A stretch of 64,000 nucleotides of DNA from Agromyces sp. G08B096. Lineage in GTDB: Bacteria > Actinomycetota > Actinomycetes > Actinomycetales > Microbacteriaceae. The stretch spans positions 2,108,001-2,172,000 of the forward strand of contig NZ_CP158374.1 in assembly GCF_040267705.1 (NCBI RefSeq), given 5' to 3'. The notes under the pieces were generated by a model. That model did no database searches, was not told where the DNA came from, and saw nothing but the letters and a program-made list of their open reading frames with translations. A program made the position numbers and the translations under genes. Shown here in pieces: positions 49,404 to 57,148 of the stretch. The first letter of the stretch is position 1. Each line of letters begins with the position of its first letter.

Positions 49404-50701
49404 GCGGAGGCTCCGGCGTGCGCACCCGTCCAGGTGTACGCCTCGATGGAGTCGGGGAGCATCTCGGTGCCGGCGCCGGGCGCCGCGGGGGCGAGGTAGC
49501 GGCCGCGCTCGACGACGACGGGCGTGGCGAAGTGCTCGTGGAGGTGGTCGACGTATTCGATCATGCGCCCGTCCATCGTGCCGGACACCGCCACGTAGTC
49601 GAACATCGAGAGATGCTGCACGGCCTCGCAGAGGCCGACGCCGCCCGCGTGCGGGCAGACGGGCACGCCGAACTTCGCCGCCAGCAGGAGGTTCGCGATG
49701 TTCTCGTTGACGCCGCCGACGCGCGTCGCGTCGATCTGCATGACGTCCATGCCGCCCGCCTGGAGGAGCTGCTTGAAGACGATGCGGTTCTGCACGTGCT
49801 CGCCGGTCGCGACGCGGACAGGCGCGACGCCGCGTGCGATCGCCGCGTGGCCGAGGATGTCGTCGGGGCTCGTCGGCTCCTCGATCCACGCGGGGTCGAA
49901 CTCGGCGAGGGCGCTCACCCAGGCGACGGCGTCCGCGACATCCCACCGCTGGTTCGCGTCGATGGCGATCGGGAAGTCCGGTCCGACCGCGGCCCTGGCG
50001 ATGGCGAGCCGGCGTCGGTCGTCGTCGAGGTCGGCGCCGACCTTGAGCTTGATCTGCGGGAAGCCCTCGGCGACCGCTTCGCGGCAGAGCCGGTCGAGCT
50101 TCTCGTCGGAGTAGCCGAGCCACCCAGGGCTCGTGGTGTACGCGGGGTATCCGATCTCCTCGAGGCGGGCGGCGCGCTCGGCGCGGCCGGGCTCGGCGGC
50201 GCGGAAGATCGCGAGGGCCTCGTCGGGGGTGATCGCGTCACTGAGGTACCGGAAGTCGACGAGGGAGACGAGCTCCTCCGGGCTGAGCGAGGCGAGGTGT
50301 CGCCAGAGCGGCTGGCCGGCGCGCTTCGCCCTGAGGTCCCAGAGGGCGTTCACGGCCGCGCCGATGGCCATGTGCATGACGCCCTTCTCCGGGCCGAGCC
50401 AGCGCAGCTGCGAGTCGTGGGTGAGCAGCCTCGACGCCGCCCCCATGTCGGCGAGCAGTGTGTCGACGTCGCGGCCCAGGAGGTGCCCGCGGAGGGTCTC
50501 GAGGGCCGCGACCTGCACGTCGTTGCCGCGGCCGATGGTGAAGACGAAGGCGTGGCCCTCGAGCCCGTCGGGCGCATCGGTGCGGATGACGAGATAGGCC
50601 GCGGAGTAGTCGGGGTCGGTGTTCATCGCATCCGAGCCGTCGAGGGCGAGGGAGGTGGGGAAACGGATGTCCCTGGTGTCAACGCTGACGATCGTGCTCA
50701 T
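49400..50701 (-). CDS. fucD: L-fuconate dehydratase
   Basis: Enolase-superfamily enzyme that dehydrates L-fuconate to 2-keto-3-deoxy-L-fuconate. 433 aa. The full catalytic set is readable and at the positions known for characterised FucD: K218 and K220 in IKLKVGAD, metal ligands D248 (IDANQRWD), E274 ([10 protein letters not shown]) and E301 (TGEHVQNR), and H351 (CPHAGGVGL). It opens the fucose operon. Its promoter has a consensus TTGACA -35 and TAGGCT -10 flanking a perfect 15-bp palindrome, so it should be tightly regulated by the FCD-type GntR protein. Confidence 0.97.
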   Translation of the reverse strand: MSTIVSVDTRDIRFPTSLALDGSDAMNTDPDYSAAYLVIRTDAPDGLEGHAFVFTIGRGNDVQVAALETLRGHLLGRDVDTLLADMGAASRLLTHDSQLRWLGPEKGVMHMAIGAAVNALWDLRAKRAGQPLWRHLASLSPEELVSLVDFRYLSDAITPDEALAIFRAAEPGRAERAARLEEIGYPAYTTSPGWLGYSDEKLDRLCREAVAEGFPQIKLKVGADLDDDRRRLAIARAAVGPDFPIAIDANQRWDVADAVAWVSALAEFDPAWIEEPTSPDDILGHAAIARGVAPVRVATGEHVQNRIVFKQLLQAGGMDVMQIDATRVGGVNENIANLLLAAKFGVPVCPHAGGVGLCEAVQHLSMFDYVAVSGTMDGRMIEYVDHLHEHFATPVVVERGRYLAPAAPGAGTEMLPDSIEAYTWTGAHAGASA

Positions 50702-50722
50702 GGCGTCCTCTCATGTCGGCCG

Positions 50723-50752
50723 AGCCTAGACATCTGATGTCTCACGTGTCAA
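50723..50752 (-). promoter_or_regulatory. Promoter of the fucose operon
   Basis: On minus: TTGACA (50747-50752, exact -35 consensus), 18-nt spacer, TAGGCT (50723-50728). The spacer holds the palindromic operator. Confidence 0.75.
50728..50742. promoter_or_regulatory. Perfect 15-bp palindrome: candidate GntR/FCD operator
   Basis: AGACATC-T-GATGTCT, exact dyad, lying between the -35 and -10 boxes of the fuconate dehydratase promoter, 125 bp before the divergent FAH gene. Its right half plus flank (TCTGATGTCTCA) recurs at 46207-46218 in the promoter of the GntR gene. Confidence 0.8.
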
Positions 50753-50867
50753 CCGACGGTGAATGTGCAAGAATCACGCAGGATGCCTCGTTAACGGGGC
50801 ATATCGCTCGGATGTTCGGCCCGGCCTCGGCCGGTCGACCCCCGCTCCTCCGTCGAAAGGACCCTTG

Positions 50868-51743
50868 ATGAGATTCGCCCGCCTCGGCCCAGTCGGCCGG
50901 GAAGTCCCCGTGCTCGTGGACGGCGAGCGCGTGTTCGATCTGCGCGGCCTCACGGCCGACCTCGACGGCGCCTTCCTCGCCGGCGGCGGCGTCGAGCGCG
51001 CCCGCGCGGCCCTCGCCGCGGGCGACCTGCCCGTGCGGTCGCCCGAGGAGGTCCGCGGCCTCCGGGTGGGCGCCCCGATCGCGAGGCCGTCGGCCGTGTA
51101 CTGCATCGGGATGAACTACGCCGCCCACGCCGCCGAATCCGGTTCGGCGCCGCCCGACCGGCTCGTGATGTTCATGAAGTCCCCGAACACCGTCGTCGGT
51201 CCCGACGACGACGTCGAGATCCCGCCCGGGAGCACGAAGACCGACTGGGAGGTGGAGCTCGGCATCGTCATCGGCCGACGGACCTCCTACCTCGGCTCCC
51301 CCGCCGAGGCACGTGCCTGCATCGCGGGCTTCGTGGCGGCGAACGACCTCTCCGAGCGCGAATGGCAGATCGAGCTGTCGGGCGGCCAGTGGTCGAAGGG
51401 CAAATCGGCTCCCGGGTTCTGCCCCACGGGTCCGTGGCTCGTGACGCCAGACGAGGTCGACGCCGACGACGTGCGACTCACGAGCTTCGTGAACGGCGAA
51501 CCCCGGCAGGACTCGCGGACGAGCGACCTGATCTTCGGCATCGACGAGATCGTCTTCCAGCTGAGCCGCTTCCTCGTCCTCGAGCCGGGCGACCTCATCC
51601 TCACCGGCACGCCAGAGGGGGTCGGCCTGTCCGGCCGGTTCCCGTACCTCGCACCGGGCGACGTGGTCGAGCTCGAGATCGAGGGCCTCGGCCGGCAGCG
51701 CCAGCGAGTCGTGGCCTCCCCCGCCGCGGAGGTCAGCGCATGA
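50868..51743 (+). CDS. Fumarylacetoacetate hydrolase family protein (2,4-diketo-3-deoxy-L-fuconate hydrolase)
   Basis: Cleaves the diketo acid made by the adjacent SDR to pyruvate and L-lactate. 291 aa: small N-terminal domain, then the FAH fold with YCIGMNYAAHAAES, VMFMKSPNTVVGPDDDVEIPPGSTKTDWEVELGIVIG (metal-binding E-x-E pair and Asp) and LILTGTPEGVGLSGRFPYLAPGDVVELEIEGLG. GAAAGGA precedes the ATG. Divergent from the fuconate dehydratase and overlapping the SDR by 4 bp (ATGA). Members in fucose clusters have this hydrolase activity; assignment here is by context. Confidence 0.92.
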   Translation: MRFARLGPVGREVPVLVDGERVFDLRGLTADLDGAFLAGGGVERARAALAAGDLPVRSPEEVRGLRVGAPIARPSAVYCIGMNYAAHAAESGSAPPDRLVMFMKSPNTVVGPDDDVEIPPGSTKTDWEVELGIVIGRRTSYLGSPAEARACIAGFVAANDLSEREWQIELSGGQWSKGKSAPGFCPTGPWLVTPDEVDADDVRLTSFVNGEPRQDSRTSDLIFGIDEIVFQLSRFLVLEPGDLILTGTPEGVGLSGRFPYLAPGDVVELEIEGLGRQRQRVVASPAAEVSA

Positions 51744-52492
51744 GCGGCGAGTTCGACGGGCTCGTCGCGGTCGTCACGGGCGGGGCATCCGGCATCGGCG
51801 CGGCCATCACGCGCCGGCTGCGGGCCGACGGTGCCGTCGTCGCGGTCTTCGATCTCCGGCCCGAGGGCGCGGACGCCGATCTCGCGGTGGCGGTCGACGT
51901 CGCCGACGACGCCAGTGTGCGGGAGGGCGTCGAGCGCGTGATCGCCGAGTTCGGCCGCCTCGACATCCTCGTGAACAATGCGGGCATCGGCGCCCAGGGC
52001 GACATCGCCGCGAACGACGACGCGGAATGGGCGCGCGTGCTCGACGTCAACGTCGTCGGCCTCGCCCGGGTGAGCCGTGCGGCGCTGCCGCATCTCCGGC
52101 GCTCCCCCGCGGCGGCGATCGTGAACACCTCGTCGATCGCCGCGACGGCCGGCCTGCCCCAGCGGGCGCTCTACAGTGCGAGCAAGGGCGCGGTCCTCGC
52201 GCTGACCCGTGCGATGGCCGCCGACCACCTCGCCGAGGGCATCCGGGTGAACGCGGTGAACCCGGGCACCGCCGACACGCCCTGGGTCGGCCGGCTCCTC
52301 GACGCGGCGGACGACCCCGCCGCCGAGCGCGCGGCGCTCGAAGCCCGCCAGCCGCACGGCCGGCTGGTGTCGGCCGACGAGGTCGCGGGCGCCGTCGCGT
52401 ACCTCGCGAGCCCCGCGGCCGGATCGACGACCGGCATCGGACTCGCCGTCGACGGCGGGATGCACGAGCTCCGCCTCCGCCCGCGATCCTGA
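51740..52492 (+). CDS. SDR dehydrogenase (2-keto-3-deoxy-L-fuconate 4-dehydrogenase)
   Basis: Oxidises 2-keto-3-deoxy-L-fuconate to the 2,4-diketo acid. 250 aa classical SDR: VVTGGASGIGAAI (TGxxxGxG), LVNNAGIG, Ser in NTSSIAATAG and Y-x-x-x-K in ALYSASKGAVLAL, then NAVNPGTADTPWVGRLL. Acidic Asp after the second strand (VFDLRP) favours NAD+. ATG overlaps the FAH stop. A perfect 15-bp terminator hairpin follows. Function is by operon context; SDR sequence alone would not specify it. Confidence 0.9.
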   Translation: MSGEFDGLVAVVTGGASGIGAAITRRLRADGAVVAVFDLRPEGADADLAVAVDVADDASVREGVERVIAEFGRLDILVNNAGIGAQGDIAANDDAEWARVLDVNVVGLARVSRAALPHLRRSPAAAIVNTSSIAATAGLPQRALYSASKGAVLALTRAMAADHLAEGIRVNAVNPGTADTPWVGRLLDAADDPAAERAALEARQPHGRLVSADEVAGAVAYLASPAAGSTTGIGLAVDGGMHELRLRPRS

Positions 52493-52499
52493 GCCGACC

Positions 52500-52543
52500 G
52501 GCGCGGACGCAGGGTCGGGGCTCCGCGGCCCTGCGTCCGCGCC
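52500..52543 (+). terminator. Terminator of the fucose FAH-SDR operon
   Basis: Perfect 15-bp arms GGCGCGGACGCAGGG (52500-52514) and CCCTGCGTCCGCGCC (52529-52543) with a 14-nt loop, followed by GTTTGT. It begins 8 bp after the SDR stop. Confidence 0.8.
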
Positions 52544-52550
52544 GTTTGTC

Positions 52551-52592
52551 GACGTCGTGTCGTGCGGAGCACCGTTCGCTGTACACGACGTC
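52551..52592. repeat. GACGTCGTGT/ACACGACGTC inverted repeat
   Basis: Exact 10-bp arms at 52551-52560 and 52583-52592, 22 bp apart, just after the terminator and before the second FAH gene. Could be an operator or a second weak terminator. Confidence 0.5.
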
Positions 52593-52599
52593 AGCGATT

Positions 52600-52622
52600 C
52601 CCGACCCGAGTCGGGATAGCGT
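52600..52622 (+). promoter_or_regulatory. Palindrome and -10 box before the second FAH gene
   Basis: CCCGAC-ccga-GTCGGG (52600-52615) directly abuts TAGCGT (52617-52622), which is 7 nt before the GTG at 52630. A short operator touching a leaderless promoter is plausible. Confidence 0.45.
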
Positions 52623-52629
52623 AGACCGA

Positions 52630-53505
52630 GTGAGATTCGCGCACCTCAGAGCTGAAGGCCAGTCCGTCCCGAGGCTCGCGGTGGTCGTCGGCGAGTCGGC
52701 GCTCTTCCTCGACGACGTGATGCCCGAGCCGCCGCGAGATCTGCAAGACCTCATCGAACGCGGGGAACCCGGTCTCGACGCCGTCCGCACCGCCGTCGAC
52801 GTCACCCTGGCCGCCGGCGGCGAGCTCACCCCGGTCGCCGCACTCCGGCACTCCTCGGCCGTGCTCCGCCCGCCGCAGGTGCTCGCCATCGGCGCGAACT
52901 ACGCCGCACACGCCAGCGAGCTGAAGCTCCGCTCCGAGTCGGCCATGACCATCTTCTCGCTCTGGCCGAACTCGCTCACCGGGCACGGCCAGACCACCAC
53001 CTGGCCCGAAGACCTCTCCACCCAGGTCGACTACGAGGCCGAGCTCGGCGTCATCATCGGCCGCCCCGCCAGGGCCGTGCACACGCGCGACGCCCTCGAC
53101 TACGTCTGGGGCTACACGGTCGTCAACGACATCACGGCTCGCGACATCCAGTTCAGCGAGGCCCAGTGGTCGCGCTGCAAGTCGTTCGACGGCTTCACGC
53201 CGACCGGCCCGGTCGTGGTCACCGCCGACGAGATCGCCGACCCCCAAGACCTCTGGCTGACGACCAACCTCGACGGCCGCATCCTGCAGGACGCCTCGAC
53301 GAACGAGATGGTCCGCGGCGTCGCCGAGATCATCTCCTACCTGTCTCGCTCGGCGACCATCCCGCCGGGCACGCTCATCTCGACGGGCAGCCCCGGCGGC
53401 GCGGGCTACTCCCGGAACCCGCAGGTGTTCCTCCGCGACGGGGCCACCGTCACGGTCACGATCGAGGGCATCGGCTCGCTCACCACGCACTGCCGCGTCA
53501 TCTGA
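52630..53505 (+). CDS. Second fumarylacetoacetate hydrolase family protein
   Basis: 291 aa, same fold as the gene at 50868 but only distantly similar. Blocks: LAIGANYAAHASELKL, TTTWPEDLSTQVDYEAELGVIIG with the E-x-E pair and Asp of the metal site, NDITARDIQFSEAQWSRCKSFDGFTPTGP and TLISTGSPGGAGYSRNPQVFLRDGATVTVTIEGIG. It is separated from the fucose operon by a strong terminator and has its own promoter, so it may belong to another pathway (aromatic or sugar-acid breakdown). GTG start by the TAGCGT box. Confidence 0.87.
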   Translation: MRFAHLRAEGQSVPRLAVVVGESALFLDDVMPEPPRDLQDLIERGEPGLDAVRTAVDVTLAAGGELTPVAALRHSSAVLRPPQVLAIGANYAAHASELKLRSESAMTIFSLWPNSLTGHGQTTTWPEDLSTQVDYEAELGVIIGRPARAVHTRDALDYVWGYTVVNDITARDIQFSEAQWSRCKSFDGFTPTGPVVVTADEIADPQDLWLTTNLDGRILQDASTNEMVRGVAEIISYLSRSATIPPGTLISTGSPGGAGYSRNPQVFLRDGATVTVTIEGIGSLTTHCRVI

Positions 53506-53506
53506 C

Positions 53507-53537
53507 GAGCGGATGCCTCGACCCGGGGCATCCGCTC
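53507..53537. terminator. Hairpin between the FAH and aspartase genes
   Basis: GAGCGGATGCC (53507-53517) and GGCATCCGCTC (53527-53537), exact 11-bp arms, 9-nt loop, 2 bp after the FAH stop and before the convergent aspA end. Built on the GGATGCC heptamer. Confidence 0.75.
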
Positions 53538-53582
53538 ATCGCATCGCGACACCGCGGGTGGCGCGCCGCGCGCGGCCCCCGG

Positions 53583-55109
53583 CTACTCGTGCGGCTCGGA
53601 CTGCAGGTCGATCACGGGGATCGTCTGCGTGACCGGGTGCACGCCCGACAGCCGCGACGGCGAGAGCTGCTTCTCGACATCGGCGCGGGTCATCAGCCCC
53701 GCCTCGACGACGAGGTCGGCGACCGGCCGCCCCGTCTTCAGCGCCTGCTTGGCGAGCGTCGCCGCCTCGGTGTAGCCGATGAACGGGATGAGCGCCGTGA
53801 TGACGCCGACGCTCGAGCCGACCATGAGGTCGAGCCGCTCGGTGTTCGCCGTGATGCCCTCGATGCAGTTGACCCGGAGGGTCCAGCACGCCTGGCGCAT
53901 CCAGGTGATCGACTGCAGCAGCGAGTGCGCGATGACCGGTTCGAAGGCGTTCAGCTGGAGCTGACCCGACTCGGCCGCCATCATCACGGTCACGTCGGCG
54001 CCGGCGACCGCGTACGCCACCTGGCTCACCGCCTCGGGGATGACGGGGTTCACCTTGCCCGGCATGATGCTCGAGCCCGCCTGCCGCGGCGGCAGGTTGA
54101 TCTCGCCGAACCCGGCCTGCGGACCGGACGAGAGCAGTCGCAGATCGTTGCAGATCTTCGACAGCTTGATCGCGCTGCGCTTCAGCGCGCTCGAGAACGT
54201 CATGAACACGCCGGTGTCGCTCGTCGCCTCGATGAGGTCGGGCGCGGACTCGAGCCGCAGGCCCGTGATCTCGCTGAGATGGCGCACGGCGGCGGCCGCG
54301 TAGCCGGGGTCCGCGGTGATCCCGGTGCCGATGGCGGTCGCACCGAGGTTCACCTCGGAGAGCAGCTTGATGGTCTCCCTGAGTCGCGCGAGATCCTCCC
54401 CGAGGGTCGTCGCGAACCCGTGGAACTCCTGGCCGAGGGTCATCGGCACCGCGTCCTGCAGCTGGGTGCGGCCGACCTTCAGCACGTCGTGGAACTCGCG
54501 GCCCTTCCGGGCGAAGGAGATCCGCAGCAGGTCGAGCTCGCCGAGCATCGTCGTGAGCGAGGAGGTCATCGCGAGCTTCAACGCCGTCGGGTACGTGTCG
54601 TTCGTCGACTGGCTGCGGTTCACGTCGTCGATCGGATGCAGGACGTCGTAGCGGCCCTTGGGATAGCCCGCGATCTCGAGCGCGAGGTTCGTGATGACCT
54701 CGTTCGCGTTCATGTTCGTCGACGTGCCGGCGCCGCCCTGGATCACGCCGACCACGAACTGCTCGTGCAGCTCGCCGTCGATGATCCGCTGGCACGCCTC
54801 GTCGATCCACGCCTGCTTCTTCGCATCCAGCACGCCGACCTCGCGATTGGCGCGCGACGCCGCCTGCTTCACCTGCGCCAGGGCGACGATGAGGTCGGGG
54901 TAGACCGAGATGGGGCGCTTGGAGATCGGGAAGTTCTCGAGCGCGCGCATCGTGTGCACGCCCCAGTACGCGGCGGCCGGCACCTCGACGCTGCCGAGCG
55001 AATCGGTCTCGGTCCGGGTGGGGACGTCGGGTTCGGGGTGATGCACGCTCGCCTCCAGGCGCCGCTCGAATGACGGGTGGACGGTCGGGATCGACACGAT
55101 GGGCTCCAT
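53583..55109 (-). CDS. aspA: Aspartate ammonia-lyase
   Basis: Reversible conversion of aspartate to fumarate and ammonia. 508 aa, with about 35 extra N-terminal residues before the conserved RTETDSLGSVEVPAAAYWGVHTMRALENFPIS. Signature SS-loop GSSIMPGKVNPVIPEAVSQVAY, and GGAGTSTNMNANEVI and NRSQSTNDTYPTALKLA blocks; the Thr/Ser and Lys pattern favours aspartase over fumarase. The ATG at 55109 starts MEPIVSIPTV; a GTG about 20 codons later cannot be excluded. Confidence 0.93.
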   Translation of the reverse strand: MEPIVSIPTVHPSFERRLEASVHHPEPDVPTRTETDSLGSVEVPAAAYWGVHTMRALENFPISKRPISVYPDLIVALAQVKQAASRANREVGVLDAKKQAWIDEACQRIIDGELHEQFVVGVIQGGAGTSTNMNANEVITNLALEIAGYPKGRYDVLHPIDDVNRSQSTNDTYPTALKLAMTSSLTTMLGELDLLRISFARKGREFHDVLKVGRTQLQDAVPMTLGQEFHGFATTLGEDLARLRETIKLLSEVNLGATAIGTGITADPGYAAAAVRHLSEITGLRLESAPDLIEATSDTGVFMTFSSALKRSAIKLSKICNDLRLLSSGPQAGFGEINLPPRQAGSSIMPGKVNPVIPEAVSQVAYAVAGADVTVMMAAESGQLQLNAFEPVIAHSLLQSITWMRQACWTLRVNCIEGITANTERLDLMVGSSVGVITALIPFIGYTEAATLAKQALKTGRPVADLVVEAGLMTRADVEKQLSPSRLSGVHPVTQTIPVIDLQSEPHE

Positions 55110-55216
55110 TGCCTCGGGCCGCGCGGGGTCGCCGCACGGGTTCGGAACGACGGGCGCGGGGTCGCCGCACCTCATCACGAGCCTACCCGGCACGCCGCCG
55201 CCGGGTCGAAGCACGG

Positions 55217-55248
55217 CGACGGCCCGCCCCGGTCGGGGCGGGCCGTCG
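55217..55248 (-). terminator. Terminator after the DUF4190-like gene
   Basis: Exact 14-bp arms CGACGGCCCGCCCC (55217-55230) and GGGGCGGGCCGTCG (55235-55248), 4-nt loop, 34 bp past the stop at 55283 on minus. It isolates this gene from aspA. Confidence 0.75.
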
Positions 55249-55282
55249 TGGTGGAGGCGCCGGATCCGCGGCGCCCGGGCGA

Positions 55283-55633
55283 TCAGATGAAGGCGAACGG
55301 CAGCAGCGCGAGGCCGAACACCAGCGCGCCGATCGTGAACAGCGCGGCGCCGGCGAGCAGCACGCCGTTCAGCACCACGCCCCAGATCGCCATGGTGCGC
55401 GACGCCGGCTCGCGCTTCAGCGCGAGGATGCCGAGCACGAGGCCGGCGATCGGGACGAAGAAGGTGAACCCGGCGACGATCGACACGATGCCGAGCACGA
55501 GGCTCGCGATGCTGAAGCCCTTCGTCTCCTCGGGGACGACGGCGCCCACGGGCGTGCCCGAGCCGTACGCGGGGTGCGCGGTGCCCGGCTGCGTGAACGG
55601 CGCCTGCGTCGAGGTGTCGGTTGCGGTGGTCAT
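55283..55633 (-). CDS. Small DUF4190-like membrane protein
   Basis: 116 aa; function unknown. A polar, Thr/Pro-rich N-terminus (about 1-38), then two hydrophobic helices (GFSIASLVLGIVSIVAGFTFFVPIAGLVLGILALK, given as about residues 39-73), the short REPASRTMAIWGV motif and another hydrophobic pair to the C-terminus: the usual layout of DUF4190 proteins. Single gene with its own terminator, divergent from the uracil permease. Confidence 0.8.
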   Translation of the reverse strand: MTTATDTSTQAPFTQPGTAHPAYGSGTPVGAVVPEETKGFSIASLVLGIVSIVAGFTFFVPIAGLVLGILALKREPASRTMAIWGVVLNGVLLAGAALFTIGALVFGLALLPFAFI

Positions 55634-55780
55634 GATGGGGCGTCCTCTCGTGGATGTGCTTCCACGCTAGGAGCAGCCCGGCGGCCGCGACATGGGGCTA
55701 GCCCCCGGATCGTCGGGGCGGCGGGCCGCCGAACCGATAGCATCGGCTCGATCCCCGCCCCTCCTCCTGAACGGAGTCCT

Positions 55781-57070
55781 ATGACCCTGCCCTGGACCGT
55801 CCACGGCGACGGCAAGCACGTCGCCCCCGATGCCGTGGTGGCGCCCGGCGAACGGCTGTCGTGGCCGCGCACCATCGGTCTCGGTGCGCAGCACGTGGTC
55901 GCCATGTTCGGCGCGACCTTCCTGGTGCCGCTGCTCACCGGCTTCCCGCCGGCCACGACCCTGTTCTTCTCGGGCATCGGCACGCTGCTCTTCCTCGTCA
56001 TCACCCGGAACCGAGTGCCGAGCTACCTCGGCTCCTCGTTCGCGTTCATCGCGCCGATCACGGCGGCGACCGCGTCCGAGGCGGCCGACGACCCCATGGG
56101 CGCCGCGCTCTTCGGCATCGTCTCCGTCGGTGTCCTGCTCGCGCTCGTGGGTCTGCTCGTCGTGTGGGTCGGCACACGCTGGATCGACGCGCTGATGCCG
56201 CCCGTCGTCGCCGGCGCCATCGTCGCGCTCATCGGGTTCAACCTCGCGCCCGCGGCGAAGAACAACTTCGTGCAGGCCCCGCTCACCGCCCTGATCACGC
56301 TCGCGGCCGTCATCGTCGCGTCCGTCGCGTTCCGCGGGATCCTCGCGCGCATGTCGATCCTGCTCGGCGTCGCGGTCGGGTACATCGCCGCCGTGATTCA
56401 GCAGGAGGTCGACTTCACGAAGATCGAGGAGGCGGCCTGGGTGGGCCTGCCCACCTTCCATCTGCCGGCGAACCCCTTCGCGGATGCCGCCGTGTGGGGG
56501 CTGCTGCCCGCCTTCCTGCCGGTCGTGCTCGTGCTGATCGCGGAGAACGTCGGTCACATCCGCGGTGTCGCGCAGATGACGGACCCGTCGGTGAACGCCT
56601 CGACCGGTCGGGCGCTGTTCTCCGACGGCCTCGCCACGACTGTCGCGGGCTTCTTCGGCGGCTCCGGCACCACGACGTACGGCGAGAACATCGGCGTCAT
56701 GGCCGCAACGCGCGTGTACTCGACCGCCGCGTACTGGGTGGCGGGCATCGTCGCAGTGCTGCTCGGGCTCTCGCCGAAGTTCGGGGCCGTCATCAACACG
56801 ATCCCGCCGGGCGTGCTGGGCGGCGTCACGACGGCGCTGTACGGACTCATCGGCATCATCGGCGTGAAGATCTGGCTCGACAACAAGGTCGACTTCGCCA
56901 AGCCGGTGAACCAGTTCACCGCGGCGACCGCCCTCATCATCGGCATCGCCGACTTCACGTTCGCCTTCGGCGACGGCATCTCGTTCAACGGCATCGCGCT
57001 CGGCACGATCGCCGCGATCGTGATCTACCACGTGATGAACGGCATCGCGAGGCTCCGCGGCACGGCCTGA
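55781..57070 (+). CDS. Uracil/xanthine permease, NCS2 family (UraA-like)
   Basis: Proton-coupled nucleobase importer, 429 aa with about 12-14 TM segments. Family blocks: LGAQHVVAMFGATFLVPLLTGFPPATTLFFSGIGTLLF (TM1-2; Gln-His pair), SYLGSSFAFIAPI (TM3 re-entrant), LIAENVGHIRGVAQMT with the substrate-binding Glu in TM8, GGSGTTTYGENIGVMAATRVYS (TM10) and LYGLIGIIGVKIWLDNKVDF. Uracil is the best guess. Converges on the second NCS2 gene across a strong shared terminator. Confidence 0.93.
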   Translation: MTLPWTVHGDGKHVAPDAVVAPGERLSWPRTIGLGAQHVVAMFGATFLVPLLTGFPPATTLFFSGIGTLLFLVITRNRVPSYLGSSFAFIAPITAATASEAADDPMGAALFGIVSVGVLLALVGLLVVWVGTRWIDALMPPVVAGAIVALIGFNLAPAAKNNFVQAPLTALITLAAVIVASVAFRGILARMSILLGVAVGYIAAVIQQEVDFTKIEEAAWVGLPTFHLPANPFADAAVWGLLPAFLPVVLVLIAENVGHIRGVAQMTDPSVNASTGRALFSDGLATTVAGFFGGSGTTTYGENIGVMAATRVYSTAAYWVAGIVAVLLGLSPKFGAVINTIPPGVLGGVTTALYGLIGIIGVKIWLDNKVDFAKPVNQFTAATALIIGIADFTFAFGDGISFNGIALGTIAAIVIYHVMNGIARLRGTA

Positions 57071-57097
57071 ACGACGCGACCGCGTCGCACCGAGAAT

Positions 57098-57134
57098 GAC
57101 GGATGCCCCGGGCGAATCGCCCGGGGCATCCGTC
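57098..57134. terminator. Bidirectional terminator between two NCS2 permease genes
   Basis: 17-bp exact arms (57098-57114 and 57118-57134) around a 3-nt loop; the arm core is GGATGCCCCGGGCG. Symmetric position between convergent genes. Confidence 0.85.
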
Positions 57135-57148
57135 GTTCCAGCTCGCGA

